The notes below the pieces were generated by a model. It did no database searches. It was not told where the DNA came from and worked only from the letters and a program-made list of their open reading frames with translations. Of a stretch of 64,000 nucleotides of DNA, positions 35,401-47,062 are shown in pieces. The position numbers were made by a program, and so were the translations under genes. Source of the stretch: Gonapodya prolifera JEL478 (taxonomy: Eukaryota; Monoblepharomycota; Monoblepharidomycetes; Monoblepharidales; Gonapodyaceae); NCBI GenBank assembly GCA_001574975.1, contig KQ965759.1:310715-374714 (forward strand), given 5' to 3'. Position 1 is the first letter of the stretch; each line of letters starts with the position of its first letter.

Positions 35401-38400
35401 CTTGGGTGTCTCTATCTTGCCTCACGTTTGAGAGTCTCTCCTCCGCTCTTGCCAAGGCCTCAGTACCTGCTCGCTCCATCTCCAACAGCTTTGCACCCTC
35501 CGCACTCACACTCTCCAACTCTTCTTCAACCTCTGCCAGCCTCATTTTCGCTTCCTCCGCGTCTCGTGATAGTCTCCGCAACTCTTCCTTCAAAGACGAC
35601 AGCTCCTTCGCTGTGGCGACCGCCTCCGATGTTGATGTTTCCCTCTCCAATTCCATTCTAGCGGCTTTAGAGTCAGCTTCAACCATCCTTCTCTCCATAG
35701 CCCTCCACTCGCCTTCAACAACCTCGAGCTGTTCTTTTACTTCGTCCAACTCTTCCCGTAACGCTTCCACCTCTTTCTCCTTGCTTGCGAGTTGGTCTAA
35801 CGCGTCCCCTGAGGTATACACGCCAGATCGTAGTGAAATTAGTTCAGTTTCGCGTGCTGACAGGTCGGATCGTACGCGGGTGAGAAGTCTTTCCAGCTCG
35901 GCAGATCGATGAGTGGCGACAAGGAGTTTCTCTTCGAGGTCAGTGACTGTTTGCTTCTGCATAATCAGCTCAGCTTCCAGTTCTGTTGATCGTAGCTTCA
36001 GGGCGTCAGCCTTCTCCAGGCTATCTGCAAGTGTCTTCTCGACATCCTTCACTGCTGCTTTGTGAACCGCGACTTCCTCAACCAGTGTCGCGGCATCCAT
36101 CTTCACATTCTTCAACTCCATAGTTGTCTCGCTCAACTCCGTTCGCAAAGCTTCAACTGTGGCATTCTTCTCGCTTTCGGCCTCCCTGACTCGAGCTTGC
36201 CAATTGGCGACCTCCAAAGCGTGCACCTCATTCATCTCAGCCCGTACTTCGTCCACTTTCACTCGTACTTCTTCACCTGTTTGTGTTTCCACAGCGCGCC
36301 TCTGTTCCTCAATGTCTCGCACAGCGGCATCCCTTTCAGCCCGTGTTCCGTCCAACTCGCTCTTCAACGTATCCAACTCCTCCTCCAACGACTCAATCCT
36401 TCTTCTCGAATCTTCTAGGGCCCTTTGGTCCACCGCCGCAGCTTTCAGCGAGACAACCTTCCTTTCCGCCGTTGCGAGGTCTCCCTTAATAACCGCCAAA
36501 CGGCCCTCCATTTCATTCGCGCGGTCCTCCGCGGATCTTGCTACTCGCTCCAAATCGGTCAAGGTAGTCTTTTTCGCTTCCAAATCGGCACGTAGCGCTT
36601 CCACTTCGGCAGTACGATCGCGCAGGTGGGACCGCAGCTCGGACTCATGGTTTCGAACACTTGCAATCTCGGTCCTCAACTGGGCTGCATCTGCTTCAGC
36701 ATCGGCCAACTCTAACCTGGTCTTATCAAGTTTCTCCTTCGAATCGACAAGCTGTGATTCCGTGTCCACAACACGTGCACTCGCCACTTCCATTTCCCGC
36801 TCTAGTTCACCGACTCTTTGTATCATAGTCTCCAACTCTTTCTCCATCGCTGAGGTAGTGCCGACCTTCTCTGCCACCACAGCCTCCAAATCCTCAACTC
36901 GATCCCTGGCCTCAAGCAACTGTCCTGACATGTCAAACATTAGAGCTTCTCGCCCCTTGATGTCCTCCGTCAGCTTCTGGACCTCTGCCTCCTTCTCAGT
37001 AAGCCGCCTTTCCATCTCGTTTAGTGTGGAAGTGCGGGAGCTAAGCTCATCCACCGTGACCACCATTGTCGCGAGTTGCGATGAAGTTTCAGTCAAGGTT
37101 TCCTCCCGCAAGCGAATGTCTGCTCGAAGACGTTCCACTTCCTCCACCTTATCACGCAACTGGGTCTGAGTGTCCGCCAAGGCTGTCACCTTGCTCTCTA
37201 AGTCGTCTGCTTTATCCTTCGCGACTTGCAACTTCGCAGTCAATTCAAGAACCTTTACCTCTTTGGACGACACTTCCCCGCGGAGTTGCTCGACTTGAGC
37301 TTCAAGGTCAACGTTCTGTTGTCTAGCCAAGTCTAAATCATCCACATGAGAGATCGAACCACTGACCATCGATTGGTTCGTTTCGTCGCCTTGCCCAGGG
37401 TTCTTCGTGAACTCCTCCAACCTCCCTGCCGCCACCGCAAGCGCAATTTCAAGATCAGCAAGCCGGGTGTTTAATGCTCTGGCGTCCACTTCTGTGCGTC
37501 GCAAGACCTCCTCACGTTCTGACAGTTGAGTTTCCAACACAGCAGCTTTCTCCAGTGCCTGCTTGAGCTCCTTCTCACTTTGGGCCACTCGGTCCTTCAA
37601 TTCAACAACCTGTGTCTCCACGTCTTCCAACTTGGAGACCTTGGCTTCAAGTTCCTCCACCTTGTCGGATGCGTCAACGAGATGGCCAGACATGTCGAAC
37701 ATTAGGGCCTCCCGTCCCGCCATGTTCACTCTCAGCTTTTCGATCTCTTTTGCTTTCACATCCAGAAGCACTTCTAGTTCGTCAATCCTCATCTGGATGT
37801 TGCACACGCCGCCAAGCCGACTTGCAACATTCGTCTCCACATCCACCAAACCAGTCAAAGCGTCGGAGAGGATGGAGTCGAGCTCGATGAGAGATGTAGC
37901 TCCCACAATTTCGAGGTTTTCCGGCGACTTCACCGAGAGAGCAATGGTTACTTGCTCAGCAAGACGAGCTTCGGACTCCGTGGCACGAATCAGGGCCTCC
38001 TCTGCTTGTCGTTCAGCATCTGCAGCACGTCTTTCCGCCTTCTGTAGGGCCTCCCTGGTATCAACAAGCGCATTCTCTACCTCACGGAGTTGGGCATTCG
38101 CAACTTTCAACTTGGTTTCAACAAGGTGTGCACGGTTCTCTGCTTCGCTTGTCCGAGCGTCTGCCTCAGAAAGCCTCGCCTCGGCTTCTGCCTCCCTCTT
38201 CGAAGTCTCGGCGGTCTTCACTTCGGCCTCTCGAACACTCGCCTCAGCCTCTTCCGCTCGAGATTCAATAACCTTCACCCTTGCCTCAGCTTCGGCCGTC
38301 TTTCGCTCTGCGTCCTCCGCTCTGACGACGACTTCTCTGGCCCTCGTGTTTGCTTCCTCCAAGAGCCTTTCCGCATTGCGGATTCTCTCTTCCGCTTCTT

Positions 38401-39753
38401 CAGCCCGGCGCCCCGCCTCCGCCCGTGCCACGCGCTCTTCCATAACACGCTGCTCCAACCCTTCCACGAGCGCAACCGCCTCTTCACGTTGGATCCGTGC
38501 CGCCTCCGCACGAGACTCCAGCTCTGCAATTTTTGACTCGAGTTCGGTCACGTGGGACTCGGTCGCTAGTAGAGTCGCGCGGTTGTGGTAAAGTTCGGTT
38601 TGGAGAGAGTTGTGGTCTGGTGGTGGCGGCGCAAGAATATCGTCGGACGCTTGCGCGTCAAAAGGTTGAGAAATACTAGGATGTGGGAGAGAGGTGAGAG
38701 AGGATTCCGCGGTGGAAGGAGCAGGGGTTGAACGGAGTGAGGAGAGTTCCTGAGTCGGATTATCAAGTGGAAAATGATGGATTTGTGGTCGGGCTCCGAG
38801 CACGGAACCAATGTGACTCACCTCATCTTTAGTCTTGAGCTCTTCTTTGACCTTTTCGAGCTCATCCTGTCGTTCCTTGGCTGTGCTTTGCGTGGCAGAG
38901 AGTTCCGTTGTGAGTCGAGAAACTTCAGAAAGCGTGAGCTAGTGACGCCAATCAGTACAGACAGGAAACATTAAGGAGTCCCTTCAGAAACGTATGAGCG
39001 AAAAGAGACCCACCGATGCCTTGTCCCGCATACCCTTCAGGTAGGACTCCAGCAAGTCGACATCGTCTCTCGTCTGGATCCCCTGAAGCGGCGTAGCGTC
39101 TCTGAGAACTCGATCAACCATTTGCGACTTCGTGACAAGTGCCTTGTGTGTGCGAAGGAGCTCTGTCAACGAATGGGAGCAAACTCGGTGAAGACGAACA
39201 GCGACAGCACAAGACATTCTCACTCACCTGTGAGTTTCGCCTCGTACTTCTTCACCTTTGCTGCCAGCGCCGCATACGAATCATCCGACGACGTCGATAA
39301 CCGACCATTCTGAATGCCCGAGTCCTGAGGCTGCGAAGGAGTCGAGGGTGTTGCTGGACGTGAAGACGGGGCGGAATCTCCGCCCCCGAGGGGATGCGAG
39401 CCCACAACGACTGAGGGTGACCGAACGTGCGTATTTAGAGCCGGTGATTGTTGCCCGGACGACTCTGTAGCAGTGATCGTCGACGGTGCCAATGTCGTCG
39501 ACACAGCCAGTCCCAGGGCTGAAAAAAGCGAAGGCACAACCGACGACGTTGCTGTCGGCGTCGCCTGTGACGATGGTGGAGGTTCATTTGACCCGTTCGT
39601 CTGTCCTCCGGGTGAAGACTCTCCTGCTGCAGGGGCGGAGGAGGCTGGAGCCGTTTGCTGTCCCCCAGACGCGACAGCCGAGGGCGAGGAAGGTGAGGGT
39701 GCTCCCGCTCCCTGCACTGCACTTTGCAGCCGAGACTGCAGGTCTCGCAACAT
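32441..39753 (-). CDS. GRIP-domain golgin, giant coiled coil, 2281 aa
   Basis: Seven exons on the minus strand: 39228-39753, 39014-39162, 33521-38938, 33333-33461, 32727-33269, 32540-32591 and 32441-32469. Phases agree and sum to 2282 codons. The N-terminus (MLRDLQSRLQSAV) is amphipathic, followed by a Ser/Pro/Thr-rich linker. Exon 3 alone encodes about 1800 residues of near-continuous heptad coiled coil. The C-terminus, split over three exons, is a GRIP domain: NVDYLKQVLIQFVEKKEF, then LIPVLGMILRYSPEE, then VYRMQKLVR. GRIP domains bind Arl1-GTP on the trans-Golgi, and golgins of this type tether incoming vesicles. An internal duplication is visible: REALMFDMSG occurs twice in exon 3 (about 37.7 and 36.9 kb). 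A start at 39813 is possible, as is an extra intron beginning at GTGAGT near 38821. Confidence 0.88.
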
Positions 39754-40305
39754 CGAAAGTCCGTGGAGTGGATGGTGTGGCTGGCAACTTTCGGGACCGC
39801 AGTCACCCACCATTCCGGCAGAAGCCCCACTTGAAAAGTCTCGACATAACGTAAGTTTATTCGACTATTAACTCTTTGATAAATATATTGACTTCGGGAA
39901 GCCTTGGCAACGATGGAAGTTGAACGATTTGGGGAAGCCAGTTGGAACACAAGCGTAAATACATAAATACATTGCTGGAACTGGTATCCCCTAACGTGGC
40001 CGACTAAACGGGCAACTGACATTCCCAATCCACAGAGCTCAACTGGTCGACCAGGCAACAGGTTGACACTGTCGACCTTCTTCGGAACCATGCCATCAAT
40101 TAATTGTATAGTATTCAGTACCCTGAATAACGAATGGCTATTCCGTGAGTTCAAACGAACAGGACGCTCAAAGTAGTACATTCTCGCTCCCCAGGGCCGC
40201 CAACTTCCAGGAAAAAATTACTCGTTTCGCGGTCTACTGCGCTTATACGAGTCCGGGTGTGGCATGAAAAAACATTACACAATTGATGCAACCGAAAAAA
40301 AACTA
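39754..40305. other. Intergenic between golgin promoter and tRNA
   Basis: This contains the presumed golgin promoter. No coding sequence is seen. Confidence 0.4.
40293..40300 (-). terminator. RNA polymerase III T-tract terminator
   Basis: A run of eight T on the minus strand, six bases after the tRNA-Glu discriminator. Confidence 0.7.
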
Positions 40306-40377
40306 TTCCGACACCGGGAATCGAACCCGGGCCTCATCGGTGAGAGCGATGAATCCTAGCCCCTAGACCATATCGGA
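40306..40377 (-). tRNA. tRNA-Glu (anticodon CTC)
   Basis: The minus strand folds as a 72-nt cloverleaf without intron. The acceptor stem TCCGATA pairs with TGTCGGA (one T-G pair) and the discriminator base is A. The D-arm is GGTCTAGGGGCTAGGATT. The anticodon stem ATCG/CGAT holds loop CTCTCAC, giving anticodon CTC. The T-arm is CCGGGTTCGATTCCCGG, with the internal B-box GGTTCGATTCC. A T-run just downstream (complement of 40293-40300) serves as RNA polymerase III terminator. Confidence 0.95.
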
Positions 40378-41232
40378 ATGCGGGTATAAAAGCTGAATGA
40401 TTTGAAAATATACCTTTCTATAGTACTACAGTAACCTATATTAGCATGTGTGAAGTGTGTACTGTTGTCATCTGCAGTATGCATGATATTGCAGTGGATA
40501 TACAACTTATCCACATGATATTACACCACCAAAATGACATATATTAGTCCTGCTCCTCCAGCAAGTTTCTGTGGGGCATGGTCCAATACTTCTGATCCAC
40601 TCCAACTGGCACCTTAAATGGGGTGTTGTCAGAACTATAACGGGAGTGAAACAATAGGACCAGATGCCTACAGGGGCAACCTGCACTTGAAGTAATATTG
40701 GAAATGTGAAAATGGCGTGTGCAGAACAACTTTGCACCCAGAACATTCCCCAATTAAAGCAATGTCACCTATCCAGCTCACAGCTTATTGCCAAGTAGAA
40801 CCACATTCCATGACGCAACGGAGAGCCTGAGTAACACAGTGCACGACCTCATGGTATCTTATGAGAGAGCGCTGCACAAAGGGGCACACCAAGTGTCCAT
40901 GTGGCCAGAACATTCTTCAAAAGCTAGATATGTCATCAATCCTTCCAGACTGTTCCCAGGTAGAAACATGTCACATGTGACCCTATAACAGAAAATTGAT
41001 GCACTTTGACCCACATGGAGCGAGCACTTGGAATTCATTGTATCTTCATGCATACATGTCCAGCATCTTGAATCTTGTGAGTCTGGAGGAATCAGACCTA
41101 CTTGTGGTCCTCACTGGCATCCTCACCCTTGCAGTGGCAATCTCCACTGGGAACTCACTCAGACGGTCTCTTTCAGCATCAATTCACATACTGGACTCCT
41201 CTCTGCAAGGACAAGACTACACTTAGGAGGTT

Positions 41233-42406
41233 TTGGGTGGCAACAAGGGTTGGGCGCGCCGCCTGTTGCGGATAGAGCTCTCAACGTTCCACTGCCTGGT
41301 GGAACGCCTTCAGGAACCCCACAGGCCACTTGTTAACACCAAGGATATATCAGTGGAACAGCAGGTCCTGATTTCCTTGTTTGTTGTCAGGTGCAACTGG
41401 GCAACAGTTGACCTTGTGAACTGGTTCCAGCACAGTAGCAAGACTATTAATTGCTATGTTCATTGTGTTCTTGACGCAGTGGTTGCAATGGCCACCAACT
41501 ACATTGTGCAGCCTACTGGGGACAAGCCTGTTCATCAGAAGATCAGGTTTGACCCCTGCTATTACCCCTTTTTCAAGAACTGCATTGGTGCTGTAGACGG
41601 CACTGCCCCAGCATCCATTCCTGTGGGATTGCAGGCACCATTCTGTGACTGGAAGGGGAAGCTCTCCCAGAACATTTTGGCAGCTGTGGACTTCAATGGA
41701 CTCTTTACATACATCCTACCGTGGTGGGAGGGCTCCTCCCATGATGGGATGGTACTTAAAGACGCACTGGCAAAGGATTTCCAGGTGCTGAATGGCAGAT
41801 TTTACCTGGCAGATGCTGGGTATGGATTCACCCTGGGATTTCTGATCCCCTTTAAGTCTGTAAGCTTCCATCTTCAGGAATGGGGACTTGTGGGACAAAG
41901 GTAAGCCGCTCAAAGCGTGTTTTTGGCTTGATGCTGTTGCTATGTGTGTTGGTATGCCTGCAACACCCTGCAAGCTTTTCAACCTCTGACATGCTGCCTG
42001 ATGCAACATTGTTGAACAGGCATTTGGCATTCTCAAAAAGAGGTTCAGGATTCTTACCCAGGCTCCCATGTATTCTTTGGGCACCCAAGTGAACATTGTG
42101 GTAGCTTGTGCTGTCCTCCACAACTTGATAAAAACTGAGGGCAACAAGCCTGAGGACTGGCTGGTCCATCAATGGGATGAGCAACAGGATGCATTGGCAG
42201 CTGCCAGGAGAAGGGGGAGGATGGAAGAGGAGGCGGGTGAGGACTACGTCCCTGCCCAACCTAATGCAGACAAGGGATCTAGTGAGCATCAGGACAGCAT
42301 TACAAGCAAGATGTGGGATCAGTATCAGACTGTGGGTGCCAGCAAGCTGCCATGGGACCATGACATCAGGGTCTGGTCAGTGTGGCAACTGAACAACAAG
42401 GACTAA
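41233..42406 (+). pseudogene. Harbinger DDE transposase, decayed
   Basis: The transposase cuts and pastes the element with a DDE catalytic triad. The first Asp is in IGAVDGT (about 41590), the second in LADAGYG (about 41810), and the Glu in IVEQAFGILKKRFRIL (about 42010-42055), followed by the usual ACAVLHNL. A 75-bp GT-AG intron probably follows GLVGQ (about 41901-41975), leading to LFNL. Just after it, two codons expected to be Arg (CGA) read TGA, i.e. C-to-T changes at CpG sites. The triad itself is conserved. No clear N-terminal start is visible before 41233. Confidence 0.75.
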
Positions 42407-42588
42407 TAAAATCAATGGAGACTTATATTTCCAAGTATAACTACTTGTAGAAATAGGATATGTTGCTCCCCCTGTATCTGGTGGCCCCCTATGTCCATGT
42501 CCCACACCCCCAGTCTTCATGTACCCTGCATGCTCTCCACCCCACATGCCCAGCACACCCCCACAGGTACAACAAGCATTGCGCCCAT

Positions 42589-43819
42589 TCACCAGGCTAG
42601 AAATGCCTGTTGCAAGTTGGCAGTTTGTTGCCTGGCAAAAATTGTTGCTGCATTGGTGTCCTGGAAGAGCTCTGCCGCAAAGAGCATGTCCACGTGCAGG
42701 AGTCCGTCCTGCTGGACAAGATCCAAGGCCTGCTCCAGCAGCGTCAGCTGTTCCACCAGTGGCCTGAGGCGATCACTGATCACGCTTGCCAGTGCTCTGC
42801 CCATCTCTGTCAGCTTTCTGATCCCTGAAGCAGCACCCAACAAGGACCTACTTTGGAGCCGCTTCCTGGAGCTGCTGGTTGCCATCAAGTGTGCAGCTGA
42901 TGCTGAAGACAAGGGGCGTGACACCAGTGTTCCTGTGGAGGTTGTTAATAACAAGATGTCGCCACAGCTTTTATAACAAAATGACATAACATTCACTCAC
43001 TTTCTCCTGTATCATCGTCCTTGTCCCCTGAAACGTCCAGCAACTTGAGCTCCATGCTTGTCCACTTCCATTTTCTCCCATCCTTCAGCCACTCCAATGT
43101 CTGTCACACAATGTTGGACACAGTGACAGTGTTCTCACAAGTTGCTGTGTAACCATCGAATACCTGAGTGGCAAGGTGGTAGAGGGGCATGCCATATGTA
43201 CAAAAGCGTTTGATGCAGGGCACCTTGGGGTTGGTTTTGCCTCTCTTGGCGGCACTCCCACTCCCTTTTGCTGCCTGTTTCCAGTTCAATCAGCACTTCA
43301 AAGCTTGTGATAGTGCCACAGGTATGTCAAATACCTCACCTCAATCTCAGTGTCCCACTTGTCCTCTGGCACATCCAGAAATTGGCACTCCTGGTCATCC
43401 CAGCCCCATCCACTGAGCTTTTTGAGGTGCATTACCAGCTTCCACTCAGCCTGCAGCTGGTGGTAACAGTTGTGCATTCAGTCTGCATTGTACAGTGGAT
43501 CTGAGACCTTGTGGGTGTCCTGGACAACCTTTGCCACTTCATCCAGAGCTGTTTCCTTGAATCCACTGTCAGAGTGCCCGCCGTTGGCATTCTGCCATGT
43601 ATACGCCTCCAGAAGTGTCCTGTCCATTGCCGCGTTCCATGTGGCACGCCGGCCCTTCCACCGGCTTTTTGAGGCCTTTTTATCTGTTCCTGACGTGGAA
43701 TCCGAGCTGGATTCACTGTTGGACATGATTTCAGTTGGGAGAAACTGCTCGGGAGGTGTTTTTCTGTGCCCCCAATAATTGGTCAATATCTGAAAAAGAA
43801 AGTGGCCGACATTGGCCAT
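42589..43819 (-). pseudogene. Harbinger Myb/SANT-like second gene, decayed
   Basis: The second Harbinger protein binds DNA and brings the transposase to the nucleus and element ends. On the minus strand the N-terminal part (43478-43819) has a Ser/Asp-rich leader and a Myb/SANT-like helix bundle (RATWNAAMDRTLLEAY, then FKETALDEVAKVV). Downstream, WDDQECQFLDVPEDKWD lies before a GT donor near 43340. The C-terminal leucine-rich helix (PLVEQLTLLEQALDLV) closes at 42589. At least one in-frame stop near 43478 separates the N-terminal part from the rest. Confidence 0.65.
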
Positions 43820-44229
43820 CCAAACAGGCGTCTATTTCTATAATCTGACATTGACTGACATAGACCTTGTTATTGACACAGGGGCGCCGTACCAAATGGG
43901 ACGGCCTGGTGTATGTGAGCCAATTTCAGTGTCGCTCATGTTATTGACCATTATCGGTCTATAATACAAATACATTGGCTGAACCAAACAGGGCCTTATA
44001 AGAGCCCAGACGTGGAAGCTTCATCCTTGGTCTTCGGCCAGCCACACCCCAACAAAAGTTTTCAAAATTTATCGTCCATGATGACTCAACACATGACCGA
44101 AAATAATCATACAACAGTCTAGAATCTAATCCACTTCTTCATCAGCAAGATAATGGAACCAAGTGAATTGCAAGCACAGTCTCGTGTCTGTGTCTAGATC
44201 CGAAGTTGACGACGTGACGTGGCATCCTT

Positions 44230-45070
44230 CAAAGGGAGCAAAAGGAACATGACACGACGTGTTGAGGAACCCGATTCAGCTTAAAATTCGAACCAGAAAT
44301 CAAGAGATATACGTATTAGTGGCGTTTGATGCCTTCACGGCAAGAGCATTCTCCAAAAGCGACAACATCAATCCATCGCACGGCCTACGAAGTAGGGCAA
44401 TATGGCACGACTCGACGGGGAATCCGACACCAAGGGTGAAATTCTACTGAAAGGTGGCGTGCAAGAAGGCACTTTACACCTCAGCCTGCAGAAAATTCCC
44501 GGAAAGCGATGCCACAACTCTGTCGCACAGCCCATTCCCCGGTTAAAAACGTGACAGGACGCGATAGAAACACCGAGACAGGTCTCCCGTATGATGAGAT
44601 ATTGGCGCACAAGGAGGCGTTTGACGCGGCTTCACATTCTCCAAAAGCGATGACATCAAACCTGCGACCACACCACTTTCACAGGTTGAAGAACATGACA
44701 CCACGAGATGGGAACTCGAAGCAGAAGCCTCATGATGAGAAGGTGACATGTAGAGTTGCGCTTTACGCCTTCGCGGTCAGAACATTCTCCAAAAGCGAAT
44801 GACATCAATCCGCCCAAGCACACTCCCAAGTAGAACAACACGACGACACGACACAACGGGGAAAGCGACACCAGGATCAATAATTCAGTTAGAAAGTAGC
44901 GTGCAGGAGGGCATTACACGCCTTCACGGCCAGAGCATTCTCCAAGTAGAACAACATGCCGTGACACGACAGGGAACCCGAGCAGTGCAGTGTCTCTTAT
45001 GGGAAAGCAGCATTCAAGGAGCCGTGTGAAGCGGCTTCGCGGCCCGAATATTCTCCAAAACCGTTGGAAC
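44230..45070. repeat. Degenerate tandem array, ~145-bp unit
   Basis: About six diverged units each contain ACGCCTTC.CGG.C.GA.CATTCTCCAAAAGCGA. The CATTCTCC word recurs near 44345, 44634, 44788, 44931 and 45049 (ATATTCTCC), with a more decayed unit near 44480, giving spacings of roughly 118-154 bp. Units also share AACATGACACGACG...GGGAACCCGA. It lies between the Harbinger right end and the first LUD gene. No protein is evident. Confidence 0.7.
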
Positions 45071-45336
45071 GTGAAGAGCTACGGTCTTTTCCCAAACCCC
45101 TGCCTCTCGAAAAGCATAGTTCCGAAGAGACGTCAAATATTTCCTTCGTGGGGTGAACTAGCGGTCCCGCTTGGAGCCGCGGATGTGCGCATGGACGGGG
45201 TTGCTGTTGTGCAGACGTGAATTGTCAACCCTTTGGACGGGCTGCACTCCACCCAAGAAATTCAAAAATAACTGCACTCCTATTCCACACCTGACCCAGT
45301 ACAAGTCACATGACCAAAATAATCAAAATAAACAGT

Positions 45337-47062
45337 CTAGAACCCAAGCGACTCCTTCACGAGAACGATGTGGATCCGTTTGGGGCCCCAGGGGTTGGCG
45401 CCCGAGACGACGACTGGGTGATTGGGAGGATGGGGGGAAGGGGGAAGGGTGAGGAAGAAAGGTGGGAACGGTGTGTTAGTTATGAATGGAAGGAAGAGAA
45501 GGGAGACGAGGGACGTGTGTACGCACCGACGTTGTTAGCGGCGGATTTCTCGACGCCGAAGCTGCGGTGTGGTTTGGGTGGAAGGAAGGTGGAACGCAGT
45601 CAGTATCTGTATGGTCACGCGAGACAAAATCCCTACTACTGGTCGATACACGCTCCCCGATAACGAGGCACGTGACCAGGAGAATTCGCCTCCGGCACAC
45701 GCCTCGCTCTGAGTATATTCCGCTCAGCGGTTCACTCGCCTCCGGTCAACACCTCGCTCCGCTCGTATCCTCGGCATTAGACCTCTTTCCCCTTGGACAT
45801 CGACTACTCACACAAGGTGGGACCTCAAGCTCTCCAACGGCACCACGTAGTCATACAACCTCTTCAGCGCGGCGTCCTTCCCACCCTCGACAATCTTGTT
45901 GGATCCGGCGAGCAGGACCAGGTTGCCGGAGGGACCCGTTCCGGCCGTCTTGGTCCCCGTGAGGTCGGCGATCACGAACACGCCGTCGGAGCCGATGGCG
46001 TTGGGGGAGGAGAAGAAGTAGTCGGCGGCCTATCGGTGGTGGTGGGAGGGTTGGGATTGGGGTGAAGGGGGTTGAGGGTCGAGGGTTGGTGAGGGGAAAG
46101 GTTGTGAAGGTTGTGAAGGTTGTGAAGGTGAAGAAGGTTGTGAAAGTGAAGAAGGTGAAGAAAGTGAAGAAGGTGATGAAAGTAAAGAAGGTGATGAAGG
46201 TGATGAAGGTGATGAAGGTGATGAACGTGCAGAAAGTGAAGAAGGTAGAGACGTGAAGAAAACTCACGTATCCCTCTTGGCGGAGCTTGGCCTGCTTGGC
46301 CTGGTCCTGTTCGGCGAGGAGGAGGGCGTGGTAGTTCTTGTACTTGTCGGTGGACTGGAATGCGAGAGTGGGTGGATGGAAAGTGAGTCGATACGGACAT
46401 GGGTAACCAGGAGACAAGGACAACCAGGAGACAAGGACAAATCGCTTCACGATTCAATCGCCTCCGGCAGCTGGTACGCTCCGCGTGGGATAATTCGCCT
46501 CCGGCGAACACCTCGGTCAGCGCTGTCGCGCTTAGGCCTCGGAGTCCTCGCTACGCTCGGACGGCTCGACTCACCTTGAGGAAGTCAATGAATCCGACAT
46601 CGACCGCGGAGCTGGAGTATCCGTTGGCTGAGAATCGGGTCGCGATGGGATGGGATGGCGGGTTTGTTAGGGGTTTGTTTGACACGCTGGCAGAAACACA
46701 CGTTTTGCGCCAACTCACAGACACTGGCACCGGCAGGAGCGATGGACTTGAGCTTCTCGAGGGCCTCCGCCTTTGTGGCGACTGGGTAGACGACGAATCC
46801 AGCCTTTGTGAGCCCGTCGACGGCCTTTTGGAAGAGCGCGTCGGAGGCCGCGGGGGAGTACTTTGCGATGTCGACTGGATGGGGTGCGATGCGAGATGGG
46901 AAGGGGAGTGGGAGTGGGATTGGATTGGATGGAATCGGGTGCGAGGGGAGTGTGAGGAGTGCGATGGAAAGGCGTGGAAGCAAGGGAACACGCACTGTCT
47001 TTGATGAGGGCGTTGCCGGCGTGTGCCTTTGCGAGCTCCGCTCCGGTGAAGGGAATCGACAT
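45337..47062 (-). CDS. LUD-domain protein, short paralog, 230 aa
   Basis: Seven exons on the minus strand: 46996-47062, 46719-46874, 46575-46627, 46268-46354, 46029-45812, 45561-45527 and 45413-45337. They total 231 codons. The protein opens MSIPFTGAELAKAHAGNAL. It has VGFIDFLK, ADYFFSSPNAIGSDG, ADLTGTKTAG, LLAGSNKIVEGG and LESLRSHLVFGVEKSAANNV, and ends NPWGPKRIHIVLVKESLGF. This is the LUD (lactate utilisation, DUF162/LutC-like) domain; bacterial relatives serve in L-lactate oxidation, and the fungal role is unknown. Exon lengths 156, 53, 87 and 77 equal those of the paralog at 54873-56791. Its 253-nt exon is here split 218+35 by an extra 250-bp intron. Confidence 0.85.
45562..45811 (-). other. 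Extra intron in LUD gene with repeat motif
   Basis: A GT-AG intron (GTGAGT...GCAG) absent from the paralog. It contains two TCGCCTCCGG motifs 50 bp apart (45686 and 45736 on the plus strand), each followed by an ACGCCTCGCTC-like or ACACCTCGCTC-like word. The same motif pair, 37 bp apart, occurs in another intron of both LUD genes. Confidence 0.75.
46090..46250 (+). repeat. Imperfect GAAGGT-type microsatellite in LUD intron
   Basis: About 160 bp of GTGAAGGTT/GAAGAAGGT/GATGAAGGT units fill most of the 238-bp intron 46030-46267. Confidence 0.85.
46458..46504 (+). repeat. Paired TCGCCTCCGG motif, LUD short paralog intron
   Basis: TCGCCTCCGG occurs at 46458-46467 and 46495-46504, within the intron 46355-46574. 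The equivalent intron of the other LUD gene has the same pair at the same 37-bp spacing (55987 and 56024, opposite strand). Confidence 0.7.

Larger units (their letters stand above)
40390..43999. mobile_element. PIF/Harbinger DNA transposon
   Basis: The element has the two-gene layout of the superfamily: a DDE transposase on the plus strand (41233-42406) converging on a Myb/SANT-like gene on the minus strand (42589-43819). Its right end, AACCAAACAGGGCC at about 43985-43998, is followed by TTA, the classic Harbinger terminus and target trinucleotide. I found no matching GGCCCTGTTTGGTT at the left, so the left limit (AT-rich DNA begins just after the tRNA) is approximate and that end may be lost. 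The interior is strongly CpG-poor. Both genes carry breaks, so it is probably non-autonomous now. Confidence 0.75.

Noticed and set aside
33678-38591. Several Ser-rich open stretches on the plus strand across the golgin
   Set aside because: They are the antisense of Glu/Leu/Arg-rich coiled coil, which yields Ser/Phe-rich shadow frames.
46090-46250. GAAGGT microsatellite as a CRISPR-like or coding repeat
   Set aside because: Units are short and without spacers, and it lies wholly inside a spliced intron.
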